NCBI RefSeq assembly: GCF_014200175.1
Contig: NZ_JACHBD010000007.1
Location: 305,230 to 369,229 of the forward strand
Length of the DNA: 64,000 nucleotides
Reading direction: 5' to 3'
From: Rhizobium lentis
GTDB taxonomy: Bacteria; Pseudomonadota; Alphaproteobacteria; Rhizobiales; Rhizobiaceae
The notes beneath the pieces are model-generated. The model saw only the letters and a program-made list of their open reading frames with translations. It was not told where the DNA came from and made no database searches. Position numbers and translations under genes: made by a program. Of the stretch, positions 1 through 8,845 are shown in pieces; the first letter of the stretch is position 1, and each line of letters opens with the position of its first letter.

Positions 1-1
1 T

Positions 2-835
2 TTCCTGCTTGGCCTCGAAGTGCTGCTGCGCGGCAACGAACGTTATGCCCGCGTCGGCGCCGGCTCACCGCGTCCGGCCGACCGTCGGCGTCTCGGCTGG
101 TTCATGGTGCCGGCCATCTCGCTGCCCGTCGTCCTGGCGGTGCTGACGCTTGGCGTGCCGCTGGTGACGCTTGGCCGCTGGCTCTATCTCGGCGGCGGCG
201 AGATCTGGCGTATCGAGGTCGCCAGCGCCTTCGTGCAGACGATCGTGCTCGCCCTTGCTGGCGGCGTGCTGGCGACGATTGCCGCAGCCCCGATGGCGTG
301 GCTGTCCGTGCGTGCACCCGGTCGCTTGCAGCGCCTGCTCGAAGCCTGCCACTATTATGTCGGCTCGCTGCCGGGTGTCGTCGTGGCGCTGGCGCTGGTG
401 ACGATCACCGTGCGCCTGATGCTGCCGCTCTATCAGACCTTCGCAACCCTGCTCGTTGCCTATGTGATGCTTTTTCTGCCGCGCGCCATGGTCGGGCTTC
501 GCACCAGCATCGCCCAGGCGCCGGTGGAACTGGAGCGCGCCGCGATGGGCCTCGGCCGCACGCCTGGCCAGGCGGTGCGGCAGATCACCATGCGGCTTGC
601 AGCGCCCGGAGCCGCCGCCAGCGTGGCGCTCGCCGCACTGGGCATCACCAATGAACTCACGGCGACGCTGATGCTTTCGCCCAATGGCGTCGATACGCTG
701 GCGACGAAATTCTGGTCGCTGACCAGCGAAATCGATTATGTCTCCGCCGCCCCCTACGCCTTCATGATGGTCGTGCTGTCGCTGCCGCTCACCCTGACGC
801 TCTATACGCAATCGAAACGGACTGCCGGCCAATGA
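2..835 (+). CDS. ABC transporter permease, ferric-iron (FbpB/AfuB) type, 3' part
   Basis: The reading frame is open to the left edge, so only the C-terminal ~277 residues are present. They contain about six hydrophobic segments and an EAA loop ([12 protein letters not shown], then a GXXA-type stretch), where a permease docks on its ATPase. The gene stop overlaps the ATPase start by 4 nt (ATGA), so the two are translationally coupled. The companion ATPase has the length and C-terminal TOBE-like domain of FbpC/AfuC, so the substrate is probably ferric iron. A thiamine or polyamine role is less likely but not excluded, because the periplasmic binding protein lies outside the window. Confidence 0.8.
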   Translation, partial: FLLGLEVLLRGNERYARVGAGSPRPADRRRLGWFMVPAISLPVVLAVLTLGVPLVTLGRWLYLGGGEIWRIEVASAFVQTIVLALAGGVLATIAAAPMAWLSVRAPGRLQRLLEACHYYVGSLPGVVVALALVTITVRLMLPLYQTFATLLVAYVMLFLPRAMVGLRTSIAQAPVELERAAMGLGRTPGQAVRQITMRLAAPGAAASVALAALGITNELTATLMLSPNGVDTLATKFWSLTSEIDYVSAAPYAFMMVVLSLPLTLTLYTQSKRTAGQ

Positions 836-1869
836 CGCTGCTTACGATCGAGAACATCAGCAAGCGTTACGGCCCGGTCCAGGCGCTGAAGGATATTTCG
901 CTCGAAGTGCAGGCGGGCAGCCGCACCGCAGTCGTCGGGCCGTCCGGCTCGGGCAAAACGACGCTGCTGCGCATCATTGCCGGTTTCGAGCAGGCCGACA
1001 CCGGCAGGGTGACCCTGGATGGGGATGTGCTGGCAGACGGTCCGGCCGCGGTTCCGGCCCACAAGCGCGGCATCGGCATCGTCTCGCAGGACGGAGCGCT
1101 GTTTCCGCATCTGAGCGTCGCCGAGAATATCGGCTTCGGTTTCGAGAAAGGGGCCGCGGATCGCGAGAAGCGCATCGTCGATCTGCTCGACCTGGTCGAG
1201 CTCGATCGCGGCATGCTGGCGCGGCGCCCGCACCAGCTTTCCGGCGGCCAGCAGCAGCGCGTAGCGCTCGCCCGCGCGCTCGGCCGTAAGCCGCGGCTGA
1301 TGCTGCTCGACGAGCCTTTCTCGGCGCTCGATACCGGCTTGCGTGAAAATATGCGCAAGGTTGTGGCGCGCGTGCTGCAAGCGGCCGGCATTACCGCCGT
1401 TCTGGTAACGCACGATCAGGAAGAAGCGCTGAGCTTCGCCGATCAGGTGGCGGTCTTGAGAGAGGGGCGGCTGATCCAGGCCGGATCGCCACAATCATTA
1501 TATCTGCATCCCAGGGATCGCGAGACGGCGCTGTTCCTCGGCGATGCCGTACTGCTTCCCGCCATCATCCGGAACGGGCTGGCCGACTGCGCCCTCGGTC
1601 GCGTCGTCGTCGAGGGCAATCGTCAGGGCAAGGCGGAGATCATGCTGCGGCCCGAGCAGATTCGCGTCGTTGCCGACGATGGCGATCGCAGCTATGGCGG
1701 ACGTGTCGTCGAGGTGGAGTTCGGCGGCGCGGTCTGCACCGTTGCCGTTTCGCTCGACGACGTTGCCCTGCCGCCGATCCGGATCAAGACATCGAGCGTC
1801 GGCCTTCCCTCTCGCGGCGATCTCGTTCGCCTGGATATCTCAGGCAATGCGCATGTATTCGAACGGTAA
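832..1869 (+). CDS. ABC transporter ATP-binding protein, FbpC-like
   Basis: A 345-residue ATPase of the CUT/ferric family that powers the upstream inner-membrane permease. Walker [10 protein letters not shown] is at residues 36-44, the signature LSGGQ at 136-140, Walker B LMLLDE at 156-161 and the H-loop histidine at 194. The last ~100 residues form a TOBE-like domain starting around MLRPEQ, as in FbpC and PotA. The ATG overlaps the permease TGA by 4 nt. The family is certain. The iron substrate is inferred from length, TOBE domain and the fused-type permease next door. The next gene is convergent and starts 2 nt after this stop. Confidence 0.85.
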   Translation: MTLLTIENISKRYGPVQALKDISLEVQAGSRTAVVGPSGSGKTTLLRIIAGFEQADTGRVTLDGDVLADGPAAVPAHKRGIGIVSQDGALFPHLSVAENIGFGFEKGAADREKRIVDLLDLVELDRGMLARRPHQLSGGQQQRVALARALGRKPRLMLLDEPFSALDTGLRENMRKVVARVLQAAGITAVLVTHDQEEALSFADQVAVLREGRLIQAGSPQSLYLHPRDRETALFLGDAVLLPAIIRNGLADCALGRVVVEGNRQGKAEIMLRPEQIRVVADDGDRSYGGRVVEVEFGGAVCTVAVSLDDVALPPIRIKTSSVGLPSRGDLVRLDISGNAHVFER

Positions 1870-1871
1870 AA

Positions 1872-3203
1872 TCAGCCGACCTTGCGCACCAGTTCTTCCG
1901 GCTCGATGCCTTCCAGCCAGCCGCCGGCAAAACCGGCGCGCTCGAGGCCAAGGCGGATGGTCGGCGACTGCCGCATCAGTCTCCAGATGAAGTCGGAGCG
2001 CGCATTTTCGATGGTCATGACGAGAAGACCCTGGTCGATGCCGACGGTGCGGTCGTCGACCCAGCCCTCCGGCCGCTTCGTCTTGACCGTCGGATTGAAG
2101 CCGCCGGGAAAGCCGCCTTCCAAGAGCAGGTTCGGATAGCTGGTCAGAAGCGCCTTGGTGCCGTCGAGGGCCGCCTGCCGGTCGTAGGGCAGGCAGGCAA
2201 GGGCCGCCCACGGCGCGATCGTCCCGTCATCCGGGCCAAGCGGCGCGCCGCGCGCGGCATAACCCAGAACCTTCGGCTGGCGGCCGCCGCGCATGCGCCG
2301 GGTCGGCGGCGGGCCGTCGCAGGCGGAGAAGCCCCAGATATTCCTGTTATAGCCGACAAACTGGCCGGGATTGCGCTCGGCGTAATCCCGCTGGACATTG
2401 ATGACGACCTGGGTGTTACGGAAATAATCCCAGTTCCGCTCCGCCATTGGCTTGTCCTGGATGCCGCGGAAATCGATCCAGGCATGGGAGAAGAGATGGA
2501 TGAACAGCGGGCCGGCATAGAGATAGGGCTGTTCGCCGTGGATCATCCAGGAATAGCTTGACGTGAAGGCGTCATAGCACGATTGCGGGATGGGATGCGA
2601 CGGCGAGGCGAGCGCCAGCGCATAAAGGATGATCGCCTCGTCGAAGCCGTGATAGCGCCAGCGCAGAAAGCCCGATGAGGGCTTCCAACCCATGGAAATG
2701 GTGTCGCCCTTGTTCAGCGCCCAGCGCCAGTCGACGCGTTCGTAGATGAGGGTCGCAAGCTCACGGATTTCGGTCTCGGTCTCGTCCTGGCGATCGAAAT
2801 ATTGCGCTGATGTCAGGATACCGGCAACGAGCAGAGCGGTGTCGATGGTCGAAAGCTCGCTGTTCCAGGCGCGGTTGCCGGTGTCCATGTGCAGGAAATG
2901 GTAGAAGAAGCCGCGGTGGCCGGTCGCATGACGTTCCTCGCCTTGGCGCGCCTCGGCAAAGAAACGCAGCGTATTGAGCGTGCGTTCGGCCGCTTCCTTG
3001 CGGGTGATCCAGCAACGTTCGACACCAACGGTATAGGAGGAAAGGGCAAAGCCGACGGCCGCGATGCTCGCCGGCACCCCGCCGATCGAGGTATCCGCGA
3101 CCAGGCCATTCTCGGGATTGGAATATTTCAGGAAGTACTTGAATGCCGAATGCTGCAACCTGTCGACCAGGGCGGCATCAATGTCTTCAATCCGTTGCAG
3201 CAT
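1872..3203 (-). CDS. Glucoamylase-family protein (Glycoamylase domain, PF10091 type)
   Basis: A 443-residue protein without a signal peptide. It starts LQHSAFKYFLKYSNPENGLV and has the Trp/Tyr-rich all-helical toroid composition of the PF10091 glycoamylase family, with conserved-looking GWKPSSGFLRWRYHGFDEA and a WGFSACDGP stretch. Some family members act on glucans, including cyclic beta-1,2-glucan, so a role in glucan turnover is plausible. The substrate here cannot be read from sequence. AGGAG lies just upstream of the ATG at 3203. It is convergent with the ABC ATPase and appears to be transcribed alone from an AT-rich upstream region. Confidence 0.75.
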   Translation of the reverse strand: MLQRIEDIDAALVDRLQHSAFKYFLKYSNPENGLVADTSIGGVPASIAAVGFALSSYTVGVERCWITRKEAAERTLNTLRFFAEARQGEERHATGHRGFFYHFLHMDTGNRAWNSELSTIDTALLVAGILTSAQYFDRQDETETEIRELATLIYERVDWRWALNKGDTISMGWKPSSGFLRWRYHGFDEAIILYALALASPSHPIPQSCYDAFTSSYSWMIHGEQPYLYAGPLFIHLFSHAWIDFRGIQDKPMAERNWDYFRNTQVVINVQRDYAERNPGQFVGYNRNIWGFSACDGPPPTRRMRGGRQPKVLGYAARGAPLGPDDGTIAPWAALACLPYDRQAALDGTKALLTSYPNLLLEGGFPGGFNPTVKTKRPEGWVDDRTVGIDQGLLVMTIENARSDFIWRLMRQSPTIRLGLERAGFAGGWLEGIEPEELVRKVG

Positions 3204-3264
3204 AGGCTCCTACCCAACTGTTGCATCGCCCCCATGGTTGAACATGAGGGCCGTCCCCCGGGCA

Positions 3265-3282
3265 AATCAAACCTTTTTGATT
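3265..3282. promoter_or_regulatory. Inverted repeat upstream of the glucoamylase gene
   Basis: AATCAAA-CCTT-TTTGATT is a perfect 7-bp inverted repeat with a 4-nt centre, 62 nt before the start of the - strand gene ending at 3203. It sits in an unusually AT-rich 250-nt gap. It could be an operator or a weak hairpin in the 5' leader. I do not recognise the binding protein. Confidence 0.35.
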
Positions 3283-3454
3283 CGCAAGGATAAGAGAACA
3301 CAAACGACGGGTATCGGTCGTTAACAATTATCGGTGAAATAATATCTAGCATAAGTCATATAAGCGGTGCAGCAAAAAGAGAGCGCCGCGCCGCGGCGGC
3401 ACAGCTTATCTCCCGCAATACTTGTTGCCTCCCGGCGCCCTGCAACGCGGTCGC

Positions 3455-5239
3455 CTATCGGCCGATCGCATAGGCCTGCATCAGGCGCGGGGTGGCTGCG
3501 GCACGCAGCAGCCCGTCGGCATCGCGCCGTGCGGCAGTCAGCCGGCCGATCGTCCAGGCATCGGTAATCGTCAGCTTGTGACCCTTCCGGGCGAGCGCGC
3601 CGAGCACATCCGAGCCAAAGCTCTCTTCCGCCATCAGGCTGCCGGGTTCGCGGGTGCGCGGATAGAACGAGCTCGGAAAATGGGCGGTGTGAAAGAGCGG
3701 CCGGTCGATCGCCGCCTGCAGGTTCAGCTTGTGATTGACATGGCGCAGGAAGAAGGAAAGCTGCCATTGCTCCTGCTGATCGCCGCCCGGCGTGCCGAAG
3801 GCAAGGGTCGGGCGGCCTTCATAGAGGCCGAGTGACGGCGTCAGCGTCGTGCGCGGCCGTTTCCCCGGAGCAAGCGAGGTCGGCAGGCCCGGCTTCAGCC
3901 AGAACATCTGCGCACGGGAATTGAGGCAGAAGCCGAGGCCGGGCACGGTCGGCGAAGACTGCAGCCAGCCGCCGGACGGGGTAACGGAGACCATGTTGCC
4001 GTCGCGATCGATCACGTCGATATGCACGGTGTCGCCGCGCTTTTCGGACAGATGCGCCATCGTGGGCTCGTAAACGGCGCCGGTCTTGGAATCGGCGCCG
4101 AGCATACTCATCGTCAGATCACGCTGTGCCTCGAAGCCCGGAACGATGCCGGGGCGAAGATCGAAGGAGGCGTCCGCGCCGATCAGCTTGCGGCGTTCGG
4201 CAGCATAGGTCTCCGACAGCAGATGCGCGACGGGGATCTCGGAAAAACCGGGATCGCCGTAATAGACCTCGCGGTCGGCGAAGGCGAGCTTCATCGCCTC
4301 GACGACGGTATGAACGAACTCGGCCCCATCCGGGTTCATCGCAGCGAGGTCGAAATCTTTCAGGATCGACAGCGCCTGCAGGAAGACGGGACCCTGGCCC
4401 CAGGGACCGGTCTTGGCGACGGTCCAGCCGTGATAATCATAGGTCAGCGGTTCCTCGATCGTCGCCGACCAGTCCGCCATGTCATTGGCGGTCAAAACGC
4501 CCCTGTGGCGGCTGCCGCTTGCGTCCATCACTTCGGCGGTTTTCATATAGGCGTCGATCTTTTCGGCGATGAAGCCGCGATAGAAAGCGTCGCGGGCCGC
4601 CTGCACCTGTGCTTCCCGACCGCTTTTTGCCTCGGCTTCGGCAATGACGCGCTTCCAGGTTTCGGCAAGCGCCGGATTGCGGAAATTCGCCTGCGCTTTG
4701 GGGACACGTCCGCCCGGCAGCCAGGTCTCGTGGGACGTCGGCCATTCCTTTTCGAAGAAAGCCGCAAGTCCCTTGATGGTCGCTGAGACGCGCGGCAGCA
4801 AGGGATGGCCGTGTTCGGCGTAAAAGATCGCTGGTTCCAGCACCTCGCGCACGCTCATCGTGCCGTAGTCGCGCAGCATCAGCATCCAGCCGTCGAAGGC
4901 GCCGGGAATGACCGTTGCAAGCAGGCCATCGCCGGGGATCAGCGTTAGGCCCTCGCGCCTGTAGTGCTCGATCGTCGCGCCCGCCGGTGCAGGCCCCTGG
5001 GCTGAGATGACCTCGACCTTGTCTTTCTTCCTGGAATAAATCACCGCCGGCAGATCGCCGCCGGGGCCACAGAGATGCGGCTCGACGATCTGCAGCACGA
5101 AGCCGGTCGCGACCGCGGCATCGAAGGCATTGCCGCCCTTTTCGAGAATGCTCATACCGACCGCGGAGCCGATCCAGTGAGTCGACGTGACGACGCCGAA
5201 CGTGCCGAGAATTTCAGGTCGGGTCGTAAATCCGGTCAT
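3455..5239 (-). CDS. Gamma-glutamyltransferase family protein
   Basis: A 594-residue member of the Ntn-hydrolase GGT family, which cleaves or transfers the gamma-glutamyl group of glutathione and related peptides after self-processing at an internal threonine. The predicted processing and nucleophile residue is T404 in RGDTVHIDVIDRDGNMVSV, followed by the substrate-binding PSGGW stretch. The N-terminus begins TTRPEILGTFGVVTSTHW with no signal peptide, unlike periplasmic E. coli GGT. I chose ATG 5239 because AAGGA lies 8 nt upstream; the ATG at 5248 overlaps that site. The frame stays open upstream but the extra residues are not protein-like. It follows the M81 peptidase by 47 nt, probably in one operon. 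Confidence 0.88.
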   Translation of the reverse strand: MTGFTTRPEILGTFGVVTSTHWIGSAVGMSILEKGGNAFDAAVATGFVLQIVEPHLCGPGGDLPAVIYSRKKDKVEVISAQGPAPAGATIEHYRREGLTLIPGDGLLATVIPGAFDGWMLMLRDYGTMSVREVLEPAIFYAEHGHPLLPRVSATIKGLAAFFEKEWPTSHETWLPGGRVPKAQANFRNPALAETWKRVIAEAEAKSGREAQVQAARDAFYRGFIAEKIDAYMKTAEVMDASGSRHRGVLTANDMADWSATIEEPLTYDYHGWTVAKTGPWGQGPVFLQALSILKDFDLAAMNPDGAEFVHTVVEAMKLAFADREVYYGDPGFSEIPVAHLLSETYAAERRKLIGADASFDLRPGIVPGFEAQRDLTMSMLGADSKTGAVYEPTMAHLSEKRGDTVHIDVIDRDGNMVSVTPSGGWLQSSPTVPGLGFCLNSRAQMFWLKPGLPTSLAPGKRPRTTLTPSLGLYEGRPTLAFGTPGGDQQEQWQLSFFLRHVNHKLNLQAAIDRPLFHTAHFPSSFYPRTREPGSLMAEESFGSDVLGALARKGHKLTITDAWTIGRLTAARRDADGLLRAAATPRLMQAYAIGR

Positions 5240-5286
5240 GCCGAACATCCTTTTTGGGAAATTATCTCGCCGGCTTCGGTGAAATT

Positions 5287-6729
5287 TTAAGCCTGCGGTG
5301 ACCGCGCGGAGAGGAAGACCTGCGGCTCGAAGGCAAAATCCTTGTCGAAAGGATAGGTTGGATGCTGTTTGCGCAGCCGTGGCAGGCGCTCGACGAACTG
5401 ATCGACGACGCCCTCCGACAGCGCCATCAGGTTCGGATTGGCGATCGGGGCCAGTTCCGGGGAGAGATAGCCCGATTTGACGACGATGATTTTGGCCGCA
5501 TGCGGGTCGAGGCCCAGCCGGGTAAAATCGGTGATATGGTGATAAGGCCGCCGTTTGGCCGACAGCACGAGATCGATGCCGCCGAGCGAGACCACCGCCT
5601 GACGGTCTGAAGGGTCCGACGTTTCGTGCAGGAACTTGACGATGAAACGGCCAATGACCGGCTTGCTGCCTTGGGTATCGAGCGAGGCGCCGACGCTGAG
5701 TTCGAGCTCGCGACCTACGCCGGCAGCGTAACAGGCCTCGGTCGCTTCGCGGTCGGCAATACCGGCAAAGACGACACCGGTGGCGTTTCTGGAAATCAGT
5801 TCGGCCAGGACGTCGGCTCGATCTCCGACGCCGCCGCCGGTCGGGTTGTCGCCGGATTCGGCGAGCACGACAGGAGCCGTCGGGCTGGCGATAGCTCTCG
5901 CTACGCATTCCTCGACAGATCCGGTCTCGCAGCCGAAGATAAAGTCCTCGCGCGCATCCCAATAGGCTTGGGCGAGGCGTATGGCCTCACGCTCGAGCAC
6001 GGCGCGATCGGTACCGGTCATGATGGCGGCGGCTGTAGCACGCGGCTCGTCGGCCCAGACGTAGCCGACCATCAGCGACGCATCCCAGACACCATCAATC
6101 GCATCGATTTCGGGCAGAATCGCATAGAGGCTCCTAGCCGGTTCATCGACAGTGCTTGTGCGTTCGCCCGGCAGCACGACCGGAATCGGCGCCCAGAGAA
6201 CAAGCGGCTTCACGCCTGTTTTCAGACTCCTTACCAGCATGGACACCGAGCGGCGCATTGTCTCCTCGACATCGATATGCGGCGCCGTCCGATAGGTCGA
6301 ATAGACATCGAGTGCATCAATGATGCGTTGGGTGACGTTGCCGTGCAGGTCATAGCTCGCCGAAACCGTACAATCCTCGCCGACCAGCGCGCGGGCGGCA
6401 CTAATCCAGTCGCCCTCGGCATCCTCCATGCCGTCCACATACATGGCGCCGTGCATGGCAAGATACAGGCCGTCGAGCGGCAGCAGCGGTTTTAGCCGCT
6501 CGAGGAATTCGCTCTTGAACGCCTCATAGGTGGCACGCGAAACCGGCCCGCCGGCAATGGCGCGGGCATGGATCGTCGGCATGAATTCCGCGTCGTAGTC
6601 TCTGAGGAAGGCAAAGTAGGGCGATTCCAGCAGCCCCTCCCCGCGCAACACGCGAAAATCACTCTCCTCGTTCAGAACGGGATTGTAAGTGCTGCATTCA
6701 ATATGGATGCCACCGACGGCGATGCGCAT
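5287..6729 (-). CDS. M81 family metallopeptidase (MlrC/microcystinase C-like)
   Basis: A 480-residue M81 (former DUF1485) protein. MlrC, the founding member, cleaves linearised microcystin. Other members occur widely in alphaproteobacteria with amidase or peptidase roles of unknown substrate. The opening MRIAVGGIHIECSTYNP, then LAMHGAMYVDGMEDAEGDW and SYDLHGNVT, carry the conserved His/Asp/Glu of the metal site. The C-terminal half matches the MlrC C-domain (VVKSGYLSPELAPIA). ATG 6729 is chosen because GAGG lies 6 nt upstream. It is the first gene of a probable operon with the gamma-glutamyltransferase. The pair could degrade gamma-linked peptides or glutathione-type conjugates, which is inference. 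Confidence 0.82.
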   Translation of the reverse strand: MRIAVGGIHIECSTYNPVLNEESDFRVLRGEGLLESPYFAFLRDYDAEFMPTIHARAIAGGPVSRATYEAFKSEFLERLKPLLPLDGLYLAMHGAMYVDGMEDAEGDWISAARALVGEDCTVSASYDLHGNVTQRIIDALDVYSTYRTAPHIDVEETMRRSVSMLVRSLKTGVKPLVLWAPIPVVLPGERTSTVDEPARSLYAILPEIDAIDGVWDASLMVGYVWADEPRATAAAIMTGTDRAVLEREAIRLAQAYWDAREDFIFGCETGSVEECVARAIASPTAPVVLAESGDNPTGGGVGDRADVLAELISRNATGVVFAGIADREATEACYAAGVGRELELSVGASLDTQGSKPVIGRFIVKFLHETSDPSDRQAVVSLGGIDLVLSAKRRPYHHITDFTRLGLDPHAAKIIVVKSGYLSPELAPIANPNLMALSEGVVDQFVERLPRLRKQHPTYPFDKDFAFEPQVFLSARSPQA

Positions 6730-6964
6730 GGAAAACCTCGGATGTGGGAGCAATTACAATATAGGGCTGGCGATGAACTGAAGATCGGGGGCGGCGATTC
6801 GGCGGTCGCGCCGCCGCCCTCTGATCCTGATGATAGTTCGCAAAACAAGCTGATCAACCGCAATAAATGACAAAATTCATTCGAGTATCAGCCGGGATCC
6901 AGGACCGGACTCAGCTTACGGAAAGGCTTCTTCAGGAGGCGCCCATGCGTAATCGAGCGGTTAA

Positions 6965-7135
6965 AGTGGCTCACCACCCGAAGCACTGTCTGCCAGCTTC
7001 AAAGCGGATGTGAAGGCGAAGCTCGCCGATGGCCTGGGCGCCATGGCGATGGTGAAGGCGTGCCAGGATGGCGGCCCGCTCAACAACTGCCGCGCCGATC
7101 CGGCGGCGCGGCAGCCGCGCACCGATTTCCTCTGA
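6965..7135 (+). pseudogene. C-terminal gene fragment, unidentified
   Basis: After an in-frame stop, 56 codons read smoothly to a stop at 7135 (SGSPPEALSASFKADVKAK, then LADGLGAMAMVKACQ and NNCRADPAARQ). The composition and codon use are protein-like, but no start codon precedes it within the open frame. In another frame an AGGAGG (6935-6940) and ATG (6945) open a 22-codon peptide. This looks like the tail of a lost gene. I do not recognise the family. Confidence 0.4.
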
Positions 7136-7148
7136 AGAATCAGAACCT

Positions 7149-7524
7149 ATGAGCCGGCATGAAGCCAAATTCCCGCAGTGGCTCGGATTGAAATCCCGCG
7201 AAATCAATGAGAGGCTTGCAAGTCAAAGTTGGAGCGGCGTCGGGGGAGTCGTGCGAAATTTCATTTCTATCATCTTGGGGCTTGGCTTACTGATCGCGGA
7301 GTTTGGGGCTTTGCCTACATGTTCCTGAACAGGGGCCCCGTAACGCTTCTTTTCTGGATGGTCCCGATTGGAAGCTTCTCGCTAGGTCTGGTGATCCTGT
7401 GGGAAGACTTCATTTCGCTCCTAAAGCGGGGGACAATGGCGATAGGACCACGACAAATATCCCGCTTGCGATAATAGCTGGCGTTTTGCTCGTCGGAGGC
7501 GCAGCGGCTCGATCTCGTTTTTAA
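7149..7524 (+). pseudogene. Small membrane protein gene broken by two frameshifts
   Basis: ATG 7149 opens MSRHEAKFPQWLGLKSREIN and a first membrane segment (ISIILGLGLLIAEFG). At the GGGG run near 7300 the sensible reading moves to another frame (AYMFLNRGPVTLLFW, then MVPIGSFSLGLVILWEDF). At the GGGGG run near 7430 it moves again (DNGDRTTTNIPLAIIAGVLL, stop 7522-7524). Each shift equals one missing G. Restoring both Gs gives a ~125-residue protein with three to four hydrophobic segments. Either the gene is decaying or both runs were miscounted in sequencing. I do not recognise the family. Confidence 0.5.
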
Positions 7525-7705
7525 GCCCTTCAATGCCGGACAGATTCATAGGCCGGTAAAACGTGACGAGAGCTGCGCGGTTCATCCGTATCGCCGGACG
7601 ACCTGTGCATCATGCCAAGGCTCTCTCTTCAAAGAGCTATCGGCTGAACAATCTGCTGGAATTCCAGAGTAGTTATCTGGATATGATGGAGAAGGCTTGA
7701 AAACA

Positions 7706-7795
7706 TGGCGGAGAGGGTGGGATTTGAACCCACGATACCCTTGCAGGTATGCCGCATTTCGAGTGCGGTGCATTCGACCACTCTGCCACCTCTCC
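7706..7795 (-). tRNA. tRNA-Ser (anticodon CGA)
   Basis: The - strand folds as a 90-nt class II tRNA. The acceptor stem is GGAGAGG/CCTCTCC with discriminator G and encoded CCA (complement of 7706-7708). The anticodon stem CCGCA/TGCGG encloses loop CTCGAAA, so the anticodon is CGA, reading UCG serine codons. A long variable arm (around ATACCTGCAAGGGTAT) and the T-loop GGTTCAAATCC are present. UCG is a common serine codon in this GC-rich genome. Confidence 0.96.
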
Positions 7796-7829
7796 GCGGT
7801 CAGGTCGGCGCTTGTTCGGCGCGGGCGTT

Positions 7830-7858
7830 CTCATAACGGGCCCATGACAGGTTGGCAA
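7830..7858 (-). promoter_or_regulatory. Promoter of tRNA-Ser
   Basis: On the - strand TTGCCA (complement of 7853-7858) and TATGAG (complement of 7830-7835) are separated by 17 nt, and the -10 lies 34 nt before the tRNA 5' end. This is a good match to the sigma-70/RpoD pattern. Confidence 0.5.
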
Positions 7859-7890
7859 GCCGAAATCTCAAGCTTTTCCATCCTTTTGCC

Positions 7891-7919
7891 TTGACACCTT
7901 TCCGTCACTCGCGTATCCC
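7891..7919 (+). promoter_or_regulatory. Promoter of rplU-rpmA
   Basis: TTGACA (7891-7896) and TATCCC (7914-7919) are 17 nt apart. The -35 is perfect for RpoD, and the start would lie about 170 nt before rplU, leaving a long leader. The 303-nt gap 7796-8098 holds this promoter, the opposing tRNA promoter and the leader hairpin at 7959. Confidence 0.5.
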
Positions 7920-7958
7920 GCATCCGCAATAGGAGCGGAGTAGTCCGCCCCTTGCCCG

Positions 7959-7979
7959 CCTCGCGCTTGCGCGGGGTTT
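7959..7979 (+). terminator. Hairpin in the rplU leader
   Basis: CCTCGCG-CTTG-CGCGGGG forms a 7-bp stem with one G-U pair, followed by TTT. It lies between the predicted rplU promoter and rplU, so it could act as a leader attenuator or a structure bound by a ribosomal protein. The U tract is short. Confidence 0.35.
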
Positions 7980-8098
7980 CACCGGCAGACCAGAATTCCG
8001 GGCTAGCTCCCTGAAATCCCTGCTTAACCTAGACTGATAAAAAGACGGCCACCTGCTCCGATGCGGGGAGCGCCGGAACGAACATGAAAGGATAAAAA

Positions 8099-8416
8099 AT
8101 GTTCGCAGTCATCAAGACCGGCGGTAAGCAGTACCGAGTGGCAGCCAATGACGTGCTGACCATCGAGAAGCTTGAAGCATCCGCTGGCGACTCCATTGAA
8201 TTTACCGAAGTCCTCGTGATCGGCGAAGGCGCCGACGCGGCGATCGGTGCGCCCTTCGTTGCCGGCGCCTCCGTCAAGGCGGAAGTCGTCGAACAGAACC
8301 GCGGCAAGAAGGTCATCGCCTTCAAGAAGCGCCGTCGTCAGAATTCGAAGCGTTCGCGCGGCCATCGCCAGCATCACACGGTCGTCCGTATCACGGACAT
8401 CGTGGCAGCCAAGTAA
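8099..8416 (+). CDS. rplU: 50S ribosomal protein L21
   Basis: A 105-residue protein beginning [20 protein letters not shown], diagnostic for bL21, a 23S rRNA-binding protein of the large subunit. The conserved C-terminal [18 protein letters not shown] basic patch is complete. AAAGGA sits 7 nt before the ATG. It is the first gene of the classic rplU-rpmA pair, 34 nt before rpmA, read from the TTGACA promoter at 7891. Confidence 0.97.
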   Translation: MFAVIKTGGKQYRVAANDVLTIEKLEASAGDSIEFTEVLVIGEGADAAIGAPFVAGASVKAEVVEQNRGKKVIAFKKRRRQNSKRSRGHRQHHTVVRITDIVAAK

Positions 8417-8450
8417 GATCAACGGGTTTCAGGTTTAAAGGAGAACTCCA

Positions 8451-8720
8451 ATGGCACATAAAAAAGCTGGCGGTTCCTCGCGCAACGGTCGCGATTCCGA
8501 ATCCAAGCGCCTTGGCGTGAAGAAGTTCGGCGGCGAAGCCGTCATCGCAGGCAACATCATCGTGCGTCAGCGCGGTACGCAGTGGCATCCCGGTTCCAAC
8601 GTCGGCCTCGGCAAGGATCACACGATCTTTGCACTTACCGCCGGCAATGTGGACTACCGAACGAAGGCCAACGGTCGCGTCTACGTGTCTGTCATGCCGA
8701 AAGCGGAAGCAGCGGAATAA
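8451..8720 (+). CDS. rpmA: 50S ribosomal protein L27
   Basis: An 89-residue bL27, which reaches toward the peptidyl transferase centre with its N-terminal tail. The sequence starts [20 protein letters not shown], without the cleavable N-terminal extension seen in Firmicutes, and keeps the LGVKKFGGE and QRGTQWHPG motifs. GGAG precedes the ATG. It is the second gene of the rplU operon and is followed by a strong intrinsic terminator. Confidence 0.97.
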   Translation: MAHKKAGGSSRNGRDSESKRLGVKKFGGEAVIAGNIIVRQRGTQWHPGSNVGLGKDHTIFALTAGNVDYRTKANGRVYVSVMPKAEAAE

Positions 8721-8791
8721 GCCGGTAGCGCTCAAAAACAGCCGGCGTCTCATCGACCCGGCTGGCCGTACCAGGTTCAGTCCAGAAAACA

Positions 8792-8820
8792 GGGGAGATG
8801 GGGCGCCATCTCCCCTTTTT
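8792..8820 (+). terminator. Rho-independent terminator of rplU-rpmA
   Basis: A perfect 10-bp stem GGGGAGATGG / CCATCTCCCC with loop GGCG, followed by TTTTT. It ends 25 nt before the first GNAT gene, which therefore needs its own start site or read-through. Confidence 0.92.
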
Positions 8821-8845
8821 CTTTGTCCAAACAGGAGGACTGAAC

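Noticed and set aside
5240..5962. Upstream extension of the gamma-glutamyltransferase frame
   Set aside because: The extra ~240 codons overlap the M81 gene and are Arg/Gln-rich shadow sequence; the ATG with a ribosome-binding site is at 5239.
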